In this document: one piece after another, positions 1 through 5,534 of the stretch
Layout of the letters: the number at the start of each line of letters is the position of its first letter
Position numbering within the stretch: position 1 is the first letter of the stretch
Position numbers and translations under genes: made by a program
The notes under the pieces: generated by a model
The model's database searches: none
What the model was told of the DNA's origin: nothing
What the model saw: only the letters and a program-made list of their open reading frames with translations
Assembly (NCBI GenBank): GCA_003229995.1
Contig: QIGJ01000258.1
Coordinates: forward strand, 1-8,235
From: Gammaproteobacteria bacterium
GTDB lineage: Bacteria > Pseudomonadota > Gammaproteobacteria > SZUA-152
Direction of reading: 5' to 3'
DNA: 8,235 nucleotides

Positions 1-181
1 CATCAGAACCACAGACGCCTTCGCCGCAGGAACGCCGAAAGCTCAGGCTGTCGTCTTCCTCTTTAATGCGAAACAGTGCATCCAGCAGCATGTCGCCCGA
101 GTTAAAACCGTCCAGCGTGTATGCCTGCATACGCGGTTTTTTATCGGTTTCGGGATTGTAGCGGTGAATCAAAAATCGCAT
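1..181 (-). CDS. sdhB: Succinate dehydrogenase iron-sulfur subunit SdhB (3' part beyond the window)
   Basis: This is the start of the Fe-S subunit of complex II, which passes electrons from the FAD of SdhA through [2Fe-2S], [4Fe-4S] and [3Fe-4S] clusters to quinone. Sixty codons are visible on the minus strand, starting at the ATG at 181. The N-terminus contains RYNPETD and ends in FRRSCGEGVCGSD. By comparison with E. coli SdhB, C52, C57 and the non-Cys ligand D60 correspond to C55, C60 and D63 of the plant-type [2Fe-2S] site. The fourth ligand and the two C-terminal cluster motifs lie outside the window. The start lies 12 bp after the sdhA stop, and a purine-rich stretch (TAAGAGAA) overlapping that stop can act as ribosome binding site. 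It is the last gene of sdhCDAB visible here. The identification is firm. The gene is cut only by the window edge, with no sign of damage. Confidence 0.97.
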   Translation of the reverse strand, partial: MRFLIHRYNPETDKKPRMQAYTLDGFNSGDMLLDALFRIKEEDDSLSFRRSCGEGVCGSD

Positions 182-193
182 GGCACGGTTCTC

Positions 194-1963
194 TTAATAA
201 ACACGCGGTTTAGGTGGAAAGGTGTCTACCGTCATCGGCTTGGTACGCACCGGTTTGTATTCGATGTGGCCGTCAGTGTGGTACAGGCTGTGTTTCATCC
301 AGCACTCATCATCCCGCTCGGGGTAGTCCATTCGGGAGTGCGCGCCACGACTTTCCTCTCGCGCCAGTGCGCATTCAACGGTGGCAAGTCCCAACCCCAT
401 GAGGTTTTCCAGTTCTAGCGCTTCGATACGTGCCGTGTTAAAGACCTTGCTTTGATCTTTCAGGCGGGCGTCTTTTACTCGTGTTACCAGCATTCGTATT
501 TTTTCAACACCTTCATTTAAGACTTCGTGGGTGCGAAACACGCCACAATAGTGTTCCATCGCTTTTTGCAATTCGGCACGCAAGCCATCAACCGACTCGC
601 CGTCTCCGGTTTTCTGCCAGTGCCCGATACGTTGCATGGCCGCTTCAACCATCGTTTCATCAAATGGCCGGTGATAACGGTTTTCCTTTAAGTATTCGAT
701 GACATGATTACCCGCCGCACGACCGAACACGACAATGTCCAACAGTGAGTTTCCTCCCAGACGATTGGCTCCATGTACGGATACACAGGCACATTCACCT
801 ACGGCATACAGACCGGGAATCGCTTCTTCGGCACTCTGTTCCAGTGGCACCACCACCTGCCCATAACGATTAGTGGGAATCCCTCCCATGGTGTAATGTG
901 CGGTGGGAAATACCGGAATGGCTTTTTCAATAGGGTCTACATGTGCAAAGGTCATCGCCATGTCCCGAATACCGGGCAGACGTTTTTTGATGACATCTGA
1001 ACCGAGATGATCCAACTTGAGCATCACATGGTCGGCATTGGGCCCACAGCCCCTGCCCTCACGCACTTCAATGGCAATGGCTCGGCTCACCACATCACGG
1101 CTGGCCAGATCTTTCGCATGTGGTGCATAACGTTCCATAAAACGCTCGCCATTTTTGTTCACCAGATACCCGCCTTCACCACGGACGCCTTCGGTAATCA
1201 GCATGCCTTTGCCTGCGATGCCGGTGGGATGAAACTGAAAAAACTCCATGTCTTGTACGGGAATACCCGCACGTAGGGCCATGGCAATACCATCACCGGT
1301 ATTGATGCGGGCATTGGTATTGGTGCGAAACAATTGCCCTACGCCACCGGTTGCCAGCAATGTGGTTTTCGCTTCGATAATCAGCGGTTCGCCCGTCTCA
1401 ATGCACAGTACCACCGCACCGAGAATGTAACCGTCATTATCTTTCAACAAATCAATGGCGAAATATTCATCAAAAAAATGCGTCTTGGCGCGAATATTCT
1501 GCTGATACAGAGCATGCAAAATGGCGTGGCCGGTACGGTCTGCTGCTGCACAGGTGCGTGCGGCCTGTTCGCCGCCAAAATCCCGGCTCTGTCCACCAAA
1601 GGCCCGTTGATAAATCTTGCCATTGGCCAGACGGGAAAAAGGCACGCCTGCGTGTTCCAGCTCGACCACCAGATGTGAAGCCGCACGGCACATGTATTCA
1701 ATGGCATCCTGATCACCGAGATAATCGCTGCCCTTGACCGTGTCATACATATGCCAGTGCCAGTTGTCCGGCATGACATTGCCCAACGCTGCATTCATAC
1801 CGCCCTGCGCCGCGACGGTGTGTGAGCGTGTCGGGAAAACCTTGGACACCACTGCCACATTGGCTTCGGCTTCGGACATTTGCAAGGCCGCACGCAGACC
1901 CCCACCACCCGCACCGATCACCAGTGTGTCAAACTGACGTCGTTCAATATTCAAAACGCTCAT
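194..1963 (-). CDS. sdhA: Succinate dehydrogenase flavoprotein subunit SdhA
   Basis: This is the catalytic subunit of complex II (TCA cycle). It oxidises succinate to fumarate at a covalently bound FAD on the cytoplasmic face of the inner membrane. The product is 589 aa, against 588 in E. coli. Visible motifs are the dinucleotide-binding GAGGGGLRAAL (residues 18-27), SHTVAAQGG with the FAD-linking His48, FHPTG with H245, the catalytic Arg in SRD (R289), HYTMGG (H356) and NRLGGNSLLD (R401). A longer frame opens at 1999, but ATG 1963 is preferred. It gives the family N-terminus (MSVLNIERRQFDTLVIGAG), overlaps the sdhD stop as ATGA, and has an AGGA ribosome binding site at 1969-1972 on the minus strand, 5 nt upstream. 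All key residues are present, so an active enzyme is expected. Covalent flavinylation normally needs SdhE, which is not adjacent here. Confidence 0.99.
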   Translation of the reverse strand: MSVLNIERRQFDTLVIGAGGGGLRAALQMSEAEANVAVVSKVFPTRSHTVAAQGGMNAALGNVMPDNWHWHMYDTVKGSDYLGDQDAIEYMCRAASHLVVELEHAGVPFSRLANGKIYQRAFGGQSRDFGGEQAARTCAAADRTGHAILHALYQQNIRAKTHFFDEYFAIDLLKDNDGYILGAVVLCIETGEPLIIEAKTTLLATGGVGQLFRTNTNARINTGDGIAMALRAGIPVQDMEFFQFHPTGIAGKGMLITEGVRGEGGYLVNKNGERFMERYAPHAKDLASRDVVSRAIAIEVREGRGCGPNADHVMLKLDHLGSDVIKKRLPGIRDMAMTFAHVDPIEKAIPVFPTAHYTMGGIPTNRYGQVVVPLEQSAEEAIPGLYAVGECACVSVHGANRLGGNSLLDIVVFGRAAGNHVIEYLKENRYHRPFDETMVEAAMQRIGHWQKTGDGESVDGLRAELQKAMEHYCGVFRTHEVLNEGVEKIRMLVTRVKDARLKDQSKVFNTARIEALELENLMGLGLATVECALAREESRGAHSRMDYPERDDECWMKHSLYHTDGHIEYKPVRTKPMTVDTFPPKPRVY

Positions 1964-2301
1964 TCCATTCCTACCAGCAACAATATACGCAAGGTCCACA
2001 AGCCCATGATGCTTAACCCCAGGGCAAACACAATTAACAGTACATAACGCGCGGAAGCGGATTTAACGTAGTCAATTACCACATCCCGCCCACCGGTCCA
2101 GGCATGCATCAGCAACGAAAAGACAAACAACAACAGGGCAATATTTGCCGCCGGATGGGCGACCCAGGCACGCCATGTTTCAAAGGTAATCGTTTGCCCG
2201 CCCCACACAAAGGCGAACACCACCAGAAAAACCACGATGTAAAGTGCCGTCAGCCGTTGCGTCAGCCAGGAGCGCAGACCGGAAGATGCCCGCCAACTCA
2301 C
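1960..2301 (-). CDS. sdhD: Succinate dehydrogenase membrane anchor subunit SdhD
   Basis: This is the small hydrophobic anchor of complex II. With SdhC it holds haem b and forms the ubiquinone site in the inner membrane. The product is 113 aa (115 in E. coli), with three membrane segments at about 17-33, 51-71 and 85-108. The conserved stretch LLMHAW then DYVK is present, with H66 in the haem region and D77-Y78 matching the E. coli DYVK whose Tyr contacts quinone. The frame extends upstream to an ATG at 2382, but that lies deep inside sdhC and yields a non-homologous, Cys-rich N-terminus. The GTG at 2301 is chosen because it overlaps the sdhC stop as GTGA, has an AGGA at 2310-2313 on the minus strand at 8 nt spacing, and gives the family length. 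The gene is translationally coupled on both sides. Identification is secure; the GTG start is likely but inferred. Confidence 0.95.
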   Translation of the reverse strand: MSWRASSGLRSWLTQRLTALYIVVFLVVFAFVWGGQTITFETWRAWVAHPAANIALLLFVFSLLMHAWTGGRDVVIDYVKSASARYVLLIVFALGLSIMGLWTLRILLLVGME

Positions 2302-2702
2302 GGCAGCATTCCTGGCAACACACCAAAAATCCAACCTGCAAGCAATATGGTCAATATCAGCGCACCGACATGTACCAGCCATGCAGTTTTCCGTGCAACA
2401 GCACGTTCAATACCCCAATCAAAGTCCAGTAACATGAAACGAATACCGGCCAGAATGTGGTGCGCCAGCAGCCAGCCAAACAGCACTGCGAGCAGTTTAA
2501 GTCCGAGACTGGAAAGTAAATTCGCCACCTGTGAAAAGCCCGCTTGATGACTAAGGGATAAATTGAGCAGATAAACCAGCCCGGGCAATGACAGAACCAT
2601 TAACACACCGCTGATTCGGTGAAAAATGGAGACCACGGCCATCACCGGCTGGCGTATCCGAAGAAGATTAAGAAAAACCGGTCTGCTGTCCGTCGCGCTC
2701 AT
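2298..2702 (-). CDS. sdhC: Succinate dehydrogenase cytochrome b556 subunit SdhC
   Basis: This is the first gene of the operon, encoding the larger membrane anchor of complex II (134 aa; E. coli 129). The N-terminal signature RPVFLNLLRIRQPVMAVVSI leads into FHRISGVLM. S25 and R29 correspond to the E. coli quinone-site residues S27 and R31. In HHILAGIRFMLLDF, H82 aligns with the haem b ligand H84 of E. coli. Three hydrophobic membrane segments are apparent, at about 27-48, 66-88 and 107-130. The ATG at 2702 gives the expected N-terminus. No strong Shine-Dalgarno is seen just upstream, only a weak purine cluster (CAGATAA). The stop overlaps the sdhD GTG. The gene is divergent from ygfZ, with the control region between them. 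The call is firm. Confidence 0.98.
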   Translation of the reverse strand: MSATDSRPVFLNLLRIRQPVMAVVSIFHRISGVLMVLSLPGLVYLLNLSLSHQAGFSQVANLLSSLGLKLLAVLFGWLLAHHILAGIRFMLLDFDWGIERAVARKTAWLVHVGALILTILLAGWIFGVLPGMLP

Positions 2703-2762
2703 TGATTATCTGTGTAAATTGAAATTCTGTTTATTCAACATATTCATATTCATAAATCAATA

Positions 2763-2791
2763 TTACCAGCTGACCCATTATTCGCTATCAT
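2763..2791 (+). promoter_or_regulatory. Candidate sigma-70 promoter for ygfZ
   Basis: TTACCA (2763-2768; 4 of 6 to the -35 consensus), a 17-bp spacer and TATCAT (2786-2791; 5 of 6 to the -10 consensus) would start transcription near 2798, about 17 nt before the preferred ygfZ ATG. The -10 overlaps the sdhC -10 candidate on the other strand, so RNA polymerase could probably occupy only one of the two at a time. This is a prediction by inspection. Confidence 0.4.
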
Positions 2792-2815
2792 TAACCGAAC
2801 GCTACACAAGGTCAA
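2787..2815 (-). promoter_or_regulatory. Candidate sigma-70 promoter for sdhCDAB
   Basis: On the minus strand, TTGACC (2815-2810; 5 of 6 to the -35 consensus) is followed after 17 bp by AATGAT (2792-2787; 4 of 6 to the -10 consensus). Transcription would start near 2780, giving an AT-rich leader of about 78 nt before the sdhC ATG at 2702. It is the best-spaced pair seen upstream of sdhC. It was found by eye, so it is a prediction. The -10 box shares bases with the opposing ygfZ -10 candidate. Confidence 0.4.
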
Positions 2816-3912
2816 TGAGCAAACTCAAAAACATGACACACAATAACTGGCAACAATTTCTGACAACACAGGGTGCCCATTGGGATGATACCGGGCAACA
2901 CACTCAGGTGCATTATTTCGGCAATGAGCCTGGTAATGCCGCAGCAGAAAAACGCACGGCATTGGCGGGAGAGCAAAACATTCTTTGCGATCTCTCCCAC
3001 TATGGCTTGATTCAGGCTGCTGGCCCGGAAACCGAAAGCTTTTTACAAAACCAGTTTTGTAATGACGTACACAATGTCTCAACATTACAAAGCCAGCTCA
3101 ATGCTTATTGCACCCCCAAAGGGCGTATGCTTGCCTTCTTCCGTTTGTTACAACGTGAAGATGATTATTATCTGCGGTTACCCCGGGAAATTCTTGAGTC
3201 CACACTCAGTCGTCTGCGGATGTATGTGATGATGACAAAGACCACATTAAGCGATGCCAGTGACACACTGGCACGCCTGGGTTTCGCCGGTCCGCAAGCC
3301 GGCCAGCACCTTCGCACATTGTTTGACGCGGTACCCAGCACTACCGATGCCGCCACACAAACGGCTGGTCTGACGATAATTTGCATTCAGGCCGATACCC
3401 GTTTTGAGATTTACGGCGATGAAGCGGCACTGCAAAATCTCTGGCAGCAATTGGCCGACAACGCCACACCCGTGGGTGCCGGTGCCTGGGAACTGCTCGA
3501 CATTCATGCCGCCCTGCCTGATATTTATGCCGCCACTCAGGAAGCCTTTGTGCCGCAAATGCTCAACCTGCAAGCCATTGATGCCCTGAGCTTCACAAAA
3601 GGCTGTTATCCTGGACAGGAAATTGTTGCACGCATGCATTATCTGGGTAAACTCAAACGGCGGATGTTTGTTGCGCACACGGACGACGGCTCACCGATTC
3701 AGGCGGGAGACACATTGTATGCCGAAGGCTCCGAATCCAGCCAGGGTGTTGGAAAAATAGTGCGCACCCAGATTCATCCGGAAGGTGGCAGCGACATGCT
3801 TGCAGTTATTGAAATCAGCAGCGCCGAAGAACGTGCATTGCGCTTGCACGATACCAATGGCCCACTGCTAAAGCTGTTAACCTTGCCCTATACAATAACC
3901 GAAGCACAATAA
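2815..3912 (+). CDS. ygfZ: YgfZ, folate-binding GcvT-like protein for Fe-S cluster assembly/repair
   Basis: YgfZ/CAF17 proteins share the fold of the glycine cleavage T-protein, bind tetrahydrofolate and help keep certain Fe-S enzymes active (MiaB and others in E. coli). The family signature KGCYPGQEIVARMHYLGK is present, with the essential Cys at residue 264 (codon 3604-3606), followed by LKRRMF as in the family. The product is 365 aa from ATG 2815, somewhat longer than E. coli YgfZ (326 aa). The open frame continues upstream to an ATG at 2626 inside sdhC, but those residues look unrelated. ATG 2815 has AAGG only 3 nt upstream, which is a short spacing. ATG 2833 (359 aa) is an alternative with no clear ribosome binding site. 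The gene is divergent from sdhC, beside an Fe-S enzyme operon, which fits its role. No convincing terminator was seen after the stop. Confidence 0.95.
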   Translation: MSKLKNMTHNNWQQFLTTQGAHWDDTGQHTQVHYFGNEPGNAAAEKRTALAGEQNILCDLSHYGLIQAAGPETESFLQNQFCNDVHNVSTLQSQLNAYCTPKGRMLAFFRLLQREDDYYLRLPREILESTLSRLRMYVMMTKTTLSDASDTLARLGFAGPQAGQHLRTLFDAVPSTTDAATQTAGLTIICIQADTRFEIYGDEAALQNLWQQLADNATPVGAGAWELLDIHAALPDIYAATQEAFVPQMLNLQAIDALSFTKGCYPGQEIVARMHYLGKLKRRMFVAHTDDGSPIQAGDTLYAEGSESSQGVGKIVRTQIHPEGGSDMLAVIEISSAEERALRLHDTNGPLLKLLTLPYTITEAQ

Positions 3913-3988
3913 AAGAGTGCATTCTTTCTGAAACATGAATTAAGAGCCAAATTGCCATATTTTCAGGGTATGTATCTATCGCGATTGG

Positions 3989-4171
3989 ATGGATGAAAAC
4001 CCAACGCGAAGACGCAGAGATGCCAATGGTATAAGTTATTGTGTTCCATTCCTAAGGGTATACAAAATACCCACCTTCAATAAACTCGATCTCGGCCCGG
4101 AAGACCGCATTGCCGCACTGGAAGCAGTGTGTGATGAGATTGCAGAAATAGTGAAATTGTTGGTGGTCTAA
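3989..4171 (+). CDS. Unrecognised 60-aa ORF, possibly a gene remnant
   Basis: No family is recognised. From an ATG at 3989 the frame gives 60 residues. The first third is basic and polar (MDENPTRRRRDANG). The last third is a regular acidic, probably helical stretch (LDLGPEDRIAALEAVCDEIA) that looks protein-like, and it ends in IVKLLVV. No good Shine-Dalgarno precedes the start. Bases 4017-4055, inside the frame, resemble one end of the palindromic element at 4301-4433. The N-terminal half may therefore be element-derived, with only the part after about 4056 descending from a real gene truncated at its 5' side. A second short ATG frame at 3993 (MKTQREDAEMPMV, then stop) overlaps it. There is no evidence that it is expressed; a small genuine gene cannot be excluded. 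Confidence 0.3.
   Translation: MDENPTRRRRDANGISYCVPFLRVYKIPTFNKLDLGPEDRIAALEAVCDEIAEIVKLLVV
4017..4055 (+). repeat. Decayed partial copy of the palindromic element's right end
   Basis: This stretch aligns with the right arm of the 4301-4433 element (4396-4435) in the same orientation. About 29 of 40 columns are identical with a single one-base gap. The best-conserved parts are GATGC, TTATTG and the terminal TCCATTCCTAA. No matching left end was seen between 3913 and 4016, so it appears to be a solo or eroded end. The alignment was made by eye. Confidence 0.5.
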
Positions 4172-4300
4172 CCAAAACCCGCACCCACCACCTAGAAAAC
4201 TAATGTTTTCATTTCGCGTGTTTTATAAAAAAATATTTCCTTAAACCCTTCTTTTAAACGTGGAGTGAAAATCACTAACCCGTTATATTCTGTATTACTA
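4172..4300. other. AT-rich non-coding stretch
   Basis: No gene is seen. It contains a perfect 6-bp hairpin, GAAAAC / GTTTTC (4195-4200 and 4205-4210) with a TAAT loop, but no T-tract follows directly, so it is a poor intrinsic terminator. TGGTGG (4161-4166) and CCACCA (4185-4190) could pair across an 18-nt loop. The rest is A/T-rich and leads into the palindromic element. With the region just after ygfZ (3913-3988, nothing recognised), it makes up most of the unexplained DNA of the window. Confidence 0.4.
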
Positions 4301-4433
4301 AGGAATGGGCACGCAATAACTTCCCGGTTTAGCGCCCGAATTTAGTCCGTATTGGTTTGTTCTGATTGAAGAACGGGCGAAAACGGGCTGAAGTCGGGAT
4401 GCTAAACCGGGAAATTATTGCGTGTCCATTCCT
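4301..4433. mobile_element. 133-bp near-palindromic MITE-like element
   Basis: The outer arms, 4301-4333 and 4401-4433, are inverted repeats of 33 bp with only two mismatches (ends AGGAATGG and CCATTCCT). Pairing continues inward with more mismatches and one one-base bulge, down to GTTC (4359-4362) and GAAC (4371-4374) around an 8-base loop (4363-4370). The whole element is thus one long imperfect hairpin with arms of about 62 bp. It has no coding capacity. Size, structure and a second decayed end nearby fit a miniature inverted-repeat transposable element or similar repeat. No clear target-site duplication was seen (flanks ..TACTA and AAACA..), and its mobilising transposase is unknown. In an RNA read from the plus strand, several inner mismatches become G-U pairs, so a structured RNA or transcription-blocking role is also possible. 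Confidence 0.6.
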
Positions 4434-4484
4434 AAACAGCCTCCCGAAATTTGAGCATTATTTTGAGGCATAAAAAATATAAAC

Positions 4485-5534
4485 ATGAATCATACTGTTT
4501 TAAATGAGGGCATAAAATTACCGGATGCTTTCCCGGTCATTTTATATTTGCTGGTCTCGTTATCCGTGTCACCCGTTGTCTTTTCAGATGAGGTGTTACC
4601 AGAAAGCATTGCCTTGTCATTACAACCTGACCTGCGCCATGAACCCATCCAGCCACTGCGGCAGGCAGAAGGATTAAACCCGCACAAGATCAGCCTGGGT
4701 GAGCGTCTGTTCCACGACCTCCGCCTGGGGCGCGACAACGACATGGCCTGTAGCAGTTGCCATAACATCAAAGATAACGGTGCCGACCATTATGCCCATG
4801 CTCCAGGTCGGGATGGTACTACTCTGGACGTCAATACCCTGACTGTCTTCAACAGTAGCCTCAATCATCGACAATTCTGGGATGGCCACGCCCGTAATCT
4901 GGAAGATCAGATTGATACTGTAGTGGCCAACACCAAAGAGTTTGCCACTACCTGGCCGACGATCATTGGCAAACTGAAACAGGATACGGGCTACGTCCAC
5001 AGTTTTACAGAAATCTATCCAGCGGGTATTACCGCAGACAACATTCGCAATGCCATTGCCACCTTTGGGCGCAGCCTGAGGACTATCAACTCACCTTTTG
5101 ATCGTTTTTTACTGGGTGATGCCGACGCCATCAGTCCGGCGGCGAAGGTGGGTTACCGCCTGTTCAAAACATACGGCTGCGTTGCCTGTCATCAGGGCAG
5201 TAATGTGGGCGGCAACCTGTTCGTAAAGCTCGGTGTGTTCAAAGACTATTTTGCGCTACGCCGTAATCCCACTCGTGCAGACCTGGGGCGTTTCAATGTC
5301 ACTGGCAAAGCGCGTGATCGTCATGTATTCCGTGTACCCAGCCTGCGGCTCGCCGCACTCACGCCCCCCTACTTTCATGATGGCAGTGTCACAACACTGG
5401 CCGAAGCCGTGAGTATAATGGCCGAGCATCAACTGGGACGTACGATTCCGGGGCAGGACATCCTGTACATCGTCGCCTTTCTGGAGAGCCTTCCGGGTGA
5501 ATATCGCGGACAACCATTGGGATACAAGCCATGA
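4485..5534 (+). CDS. Periplasmic di-haem cytochrome c peroxidase
   Basis: This is a member of the bacterial CcpA/MauG di-haem family, which reduces hydrogen peroxide in the periplasm with electrons from small c-type cytochromes or cupredoxins. The product is 349 aa. Residues 15-34 form a hydrophobic export signal ending in VVFS, with likely cleavage before DEVLP. There are two c-haem motifs, CSSCH (C89, C92, H93) and CVACH (C232, C235, H236). Family blocks are FWDGHARNLEDQ (about 131-142), NTKEF with E152 at the place of the catalytic Glu of the usual NPxEM, and VPSLRLAALTPPYFHDGS (284-301). M312 in SIMAEHQL aligns with the axial Met of Pseudomonas CcpA, so a peroxidase is favoured over MauG, which has Tyr. 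The start is not supported by a close Shine-Dalgarno; the nearest is GAGG at 4465-4468, 16 nt away. The stop overlaps the next start as ATGA. Confidence 0.92.
   Translation: MNHTVLNEGIKLPDAFPVILYLLVSLSVSPVVFSDEVLPESIALSLQPDLRHEPIQPLRQAEGLNPHKISLGERLFHDLRLGRDNDMACSSCHNIKDNGADHYAHAPGRDGTTLDVNTLTVFNSSLNHRQFWDGHARNLEDQIDTVVANTKEFATTWPTIIGKLKQDTGYVHSFTEIYPAGITADNIRNAIATFGRSLRTINSPFDRFLLGDADAISPAAKVGYRLFKTYGCVACHQGSNVGGNLFVKLGVFKDYFALRRNPTRADLGRFNVTGKARDRHVFRVPSLRLAALTPPYFHDGSVTTLAEAVSIMAEHQLGRTIPGQDILYIVAFLESLPGEYRGQPLGYKP

Noticed and set aside
1964..1999. Longer sdhA frame starting at 1999 (12 extra residues)
   Set aside because: The ATG at 1963 gives the family N-terminus, the 589-aa length, an AGGA ribosome binding site and an ATGA overlap with sdhD. 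The extra residues overlap sdhD coding sequence and look unrelated.
2302..2382. Longer sdhD frame starting at an ATG at 2382
   Set aside because: It lies inside sdhC and adds a Cys-rich stretch unlike SdhD. The GTG at 2301 matches the family length and has a well-placed AGGA.
2104..2547. 147-codon plus-strand frame opposite sdhC/sdhD
   Set aside because: It is antisense to two secure genes, with a His/Gln/Pro-rich composition typical of a shadow frame. The other plus-strand frames across 164-2016 were rejected for the same reason.
2626..2814. ygfZ frame extending upstream to 2626
   Set aside because: It would overlap sdhC and the whole divergent control region, and the added 63 residues do not resemble YgfZ.
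3912..3927. AAAGA/TCTTT hairpin right after the ygfZ stop as a terminator
   Set aside because: The stem is only five A/T-rich pairs and no T-tract follows; it is too weak to call.
4056..4072. GGGTAT/ATACCC 6-bp hairpin inside the small ORF
   Set aside because: A short stem with no T-tract and no partner feature; likely chance.
4433..4461. Promoter for the peroxidase (TAAACA, 17 bp, CATTAT) beginning at the edge of the palindromic element
   Set aside because: Each box matches only 4 of 6 positions in AT-rich DNA, where such matches are common. Worth testing by start mapping, but not supported enough to list.
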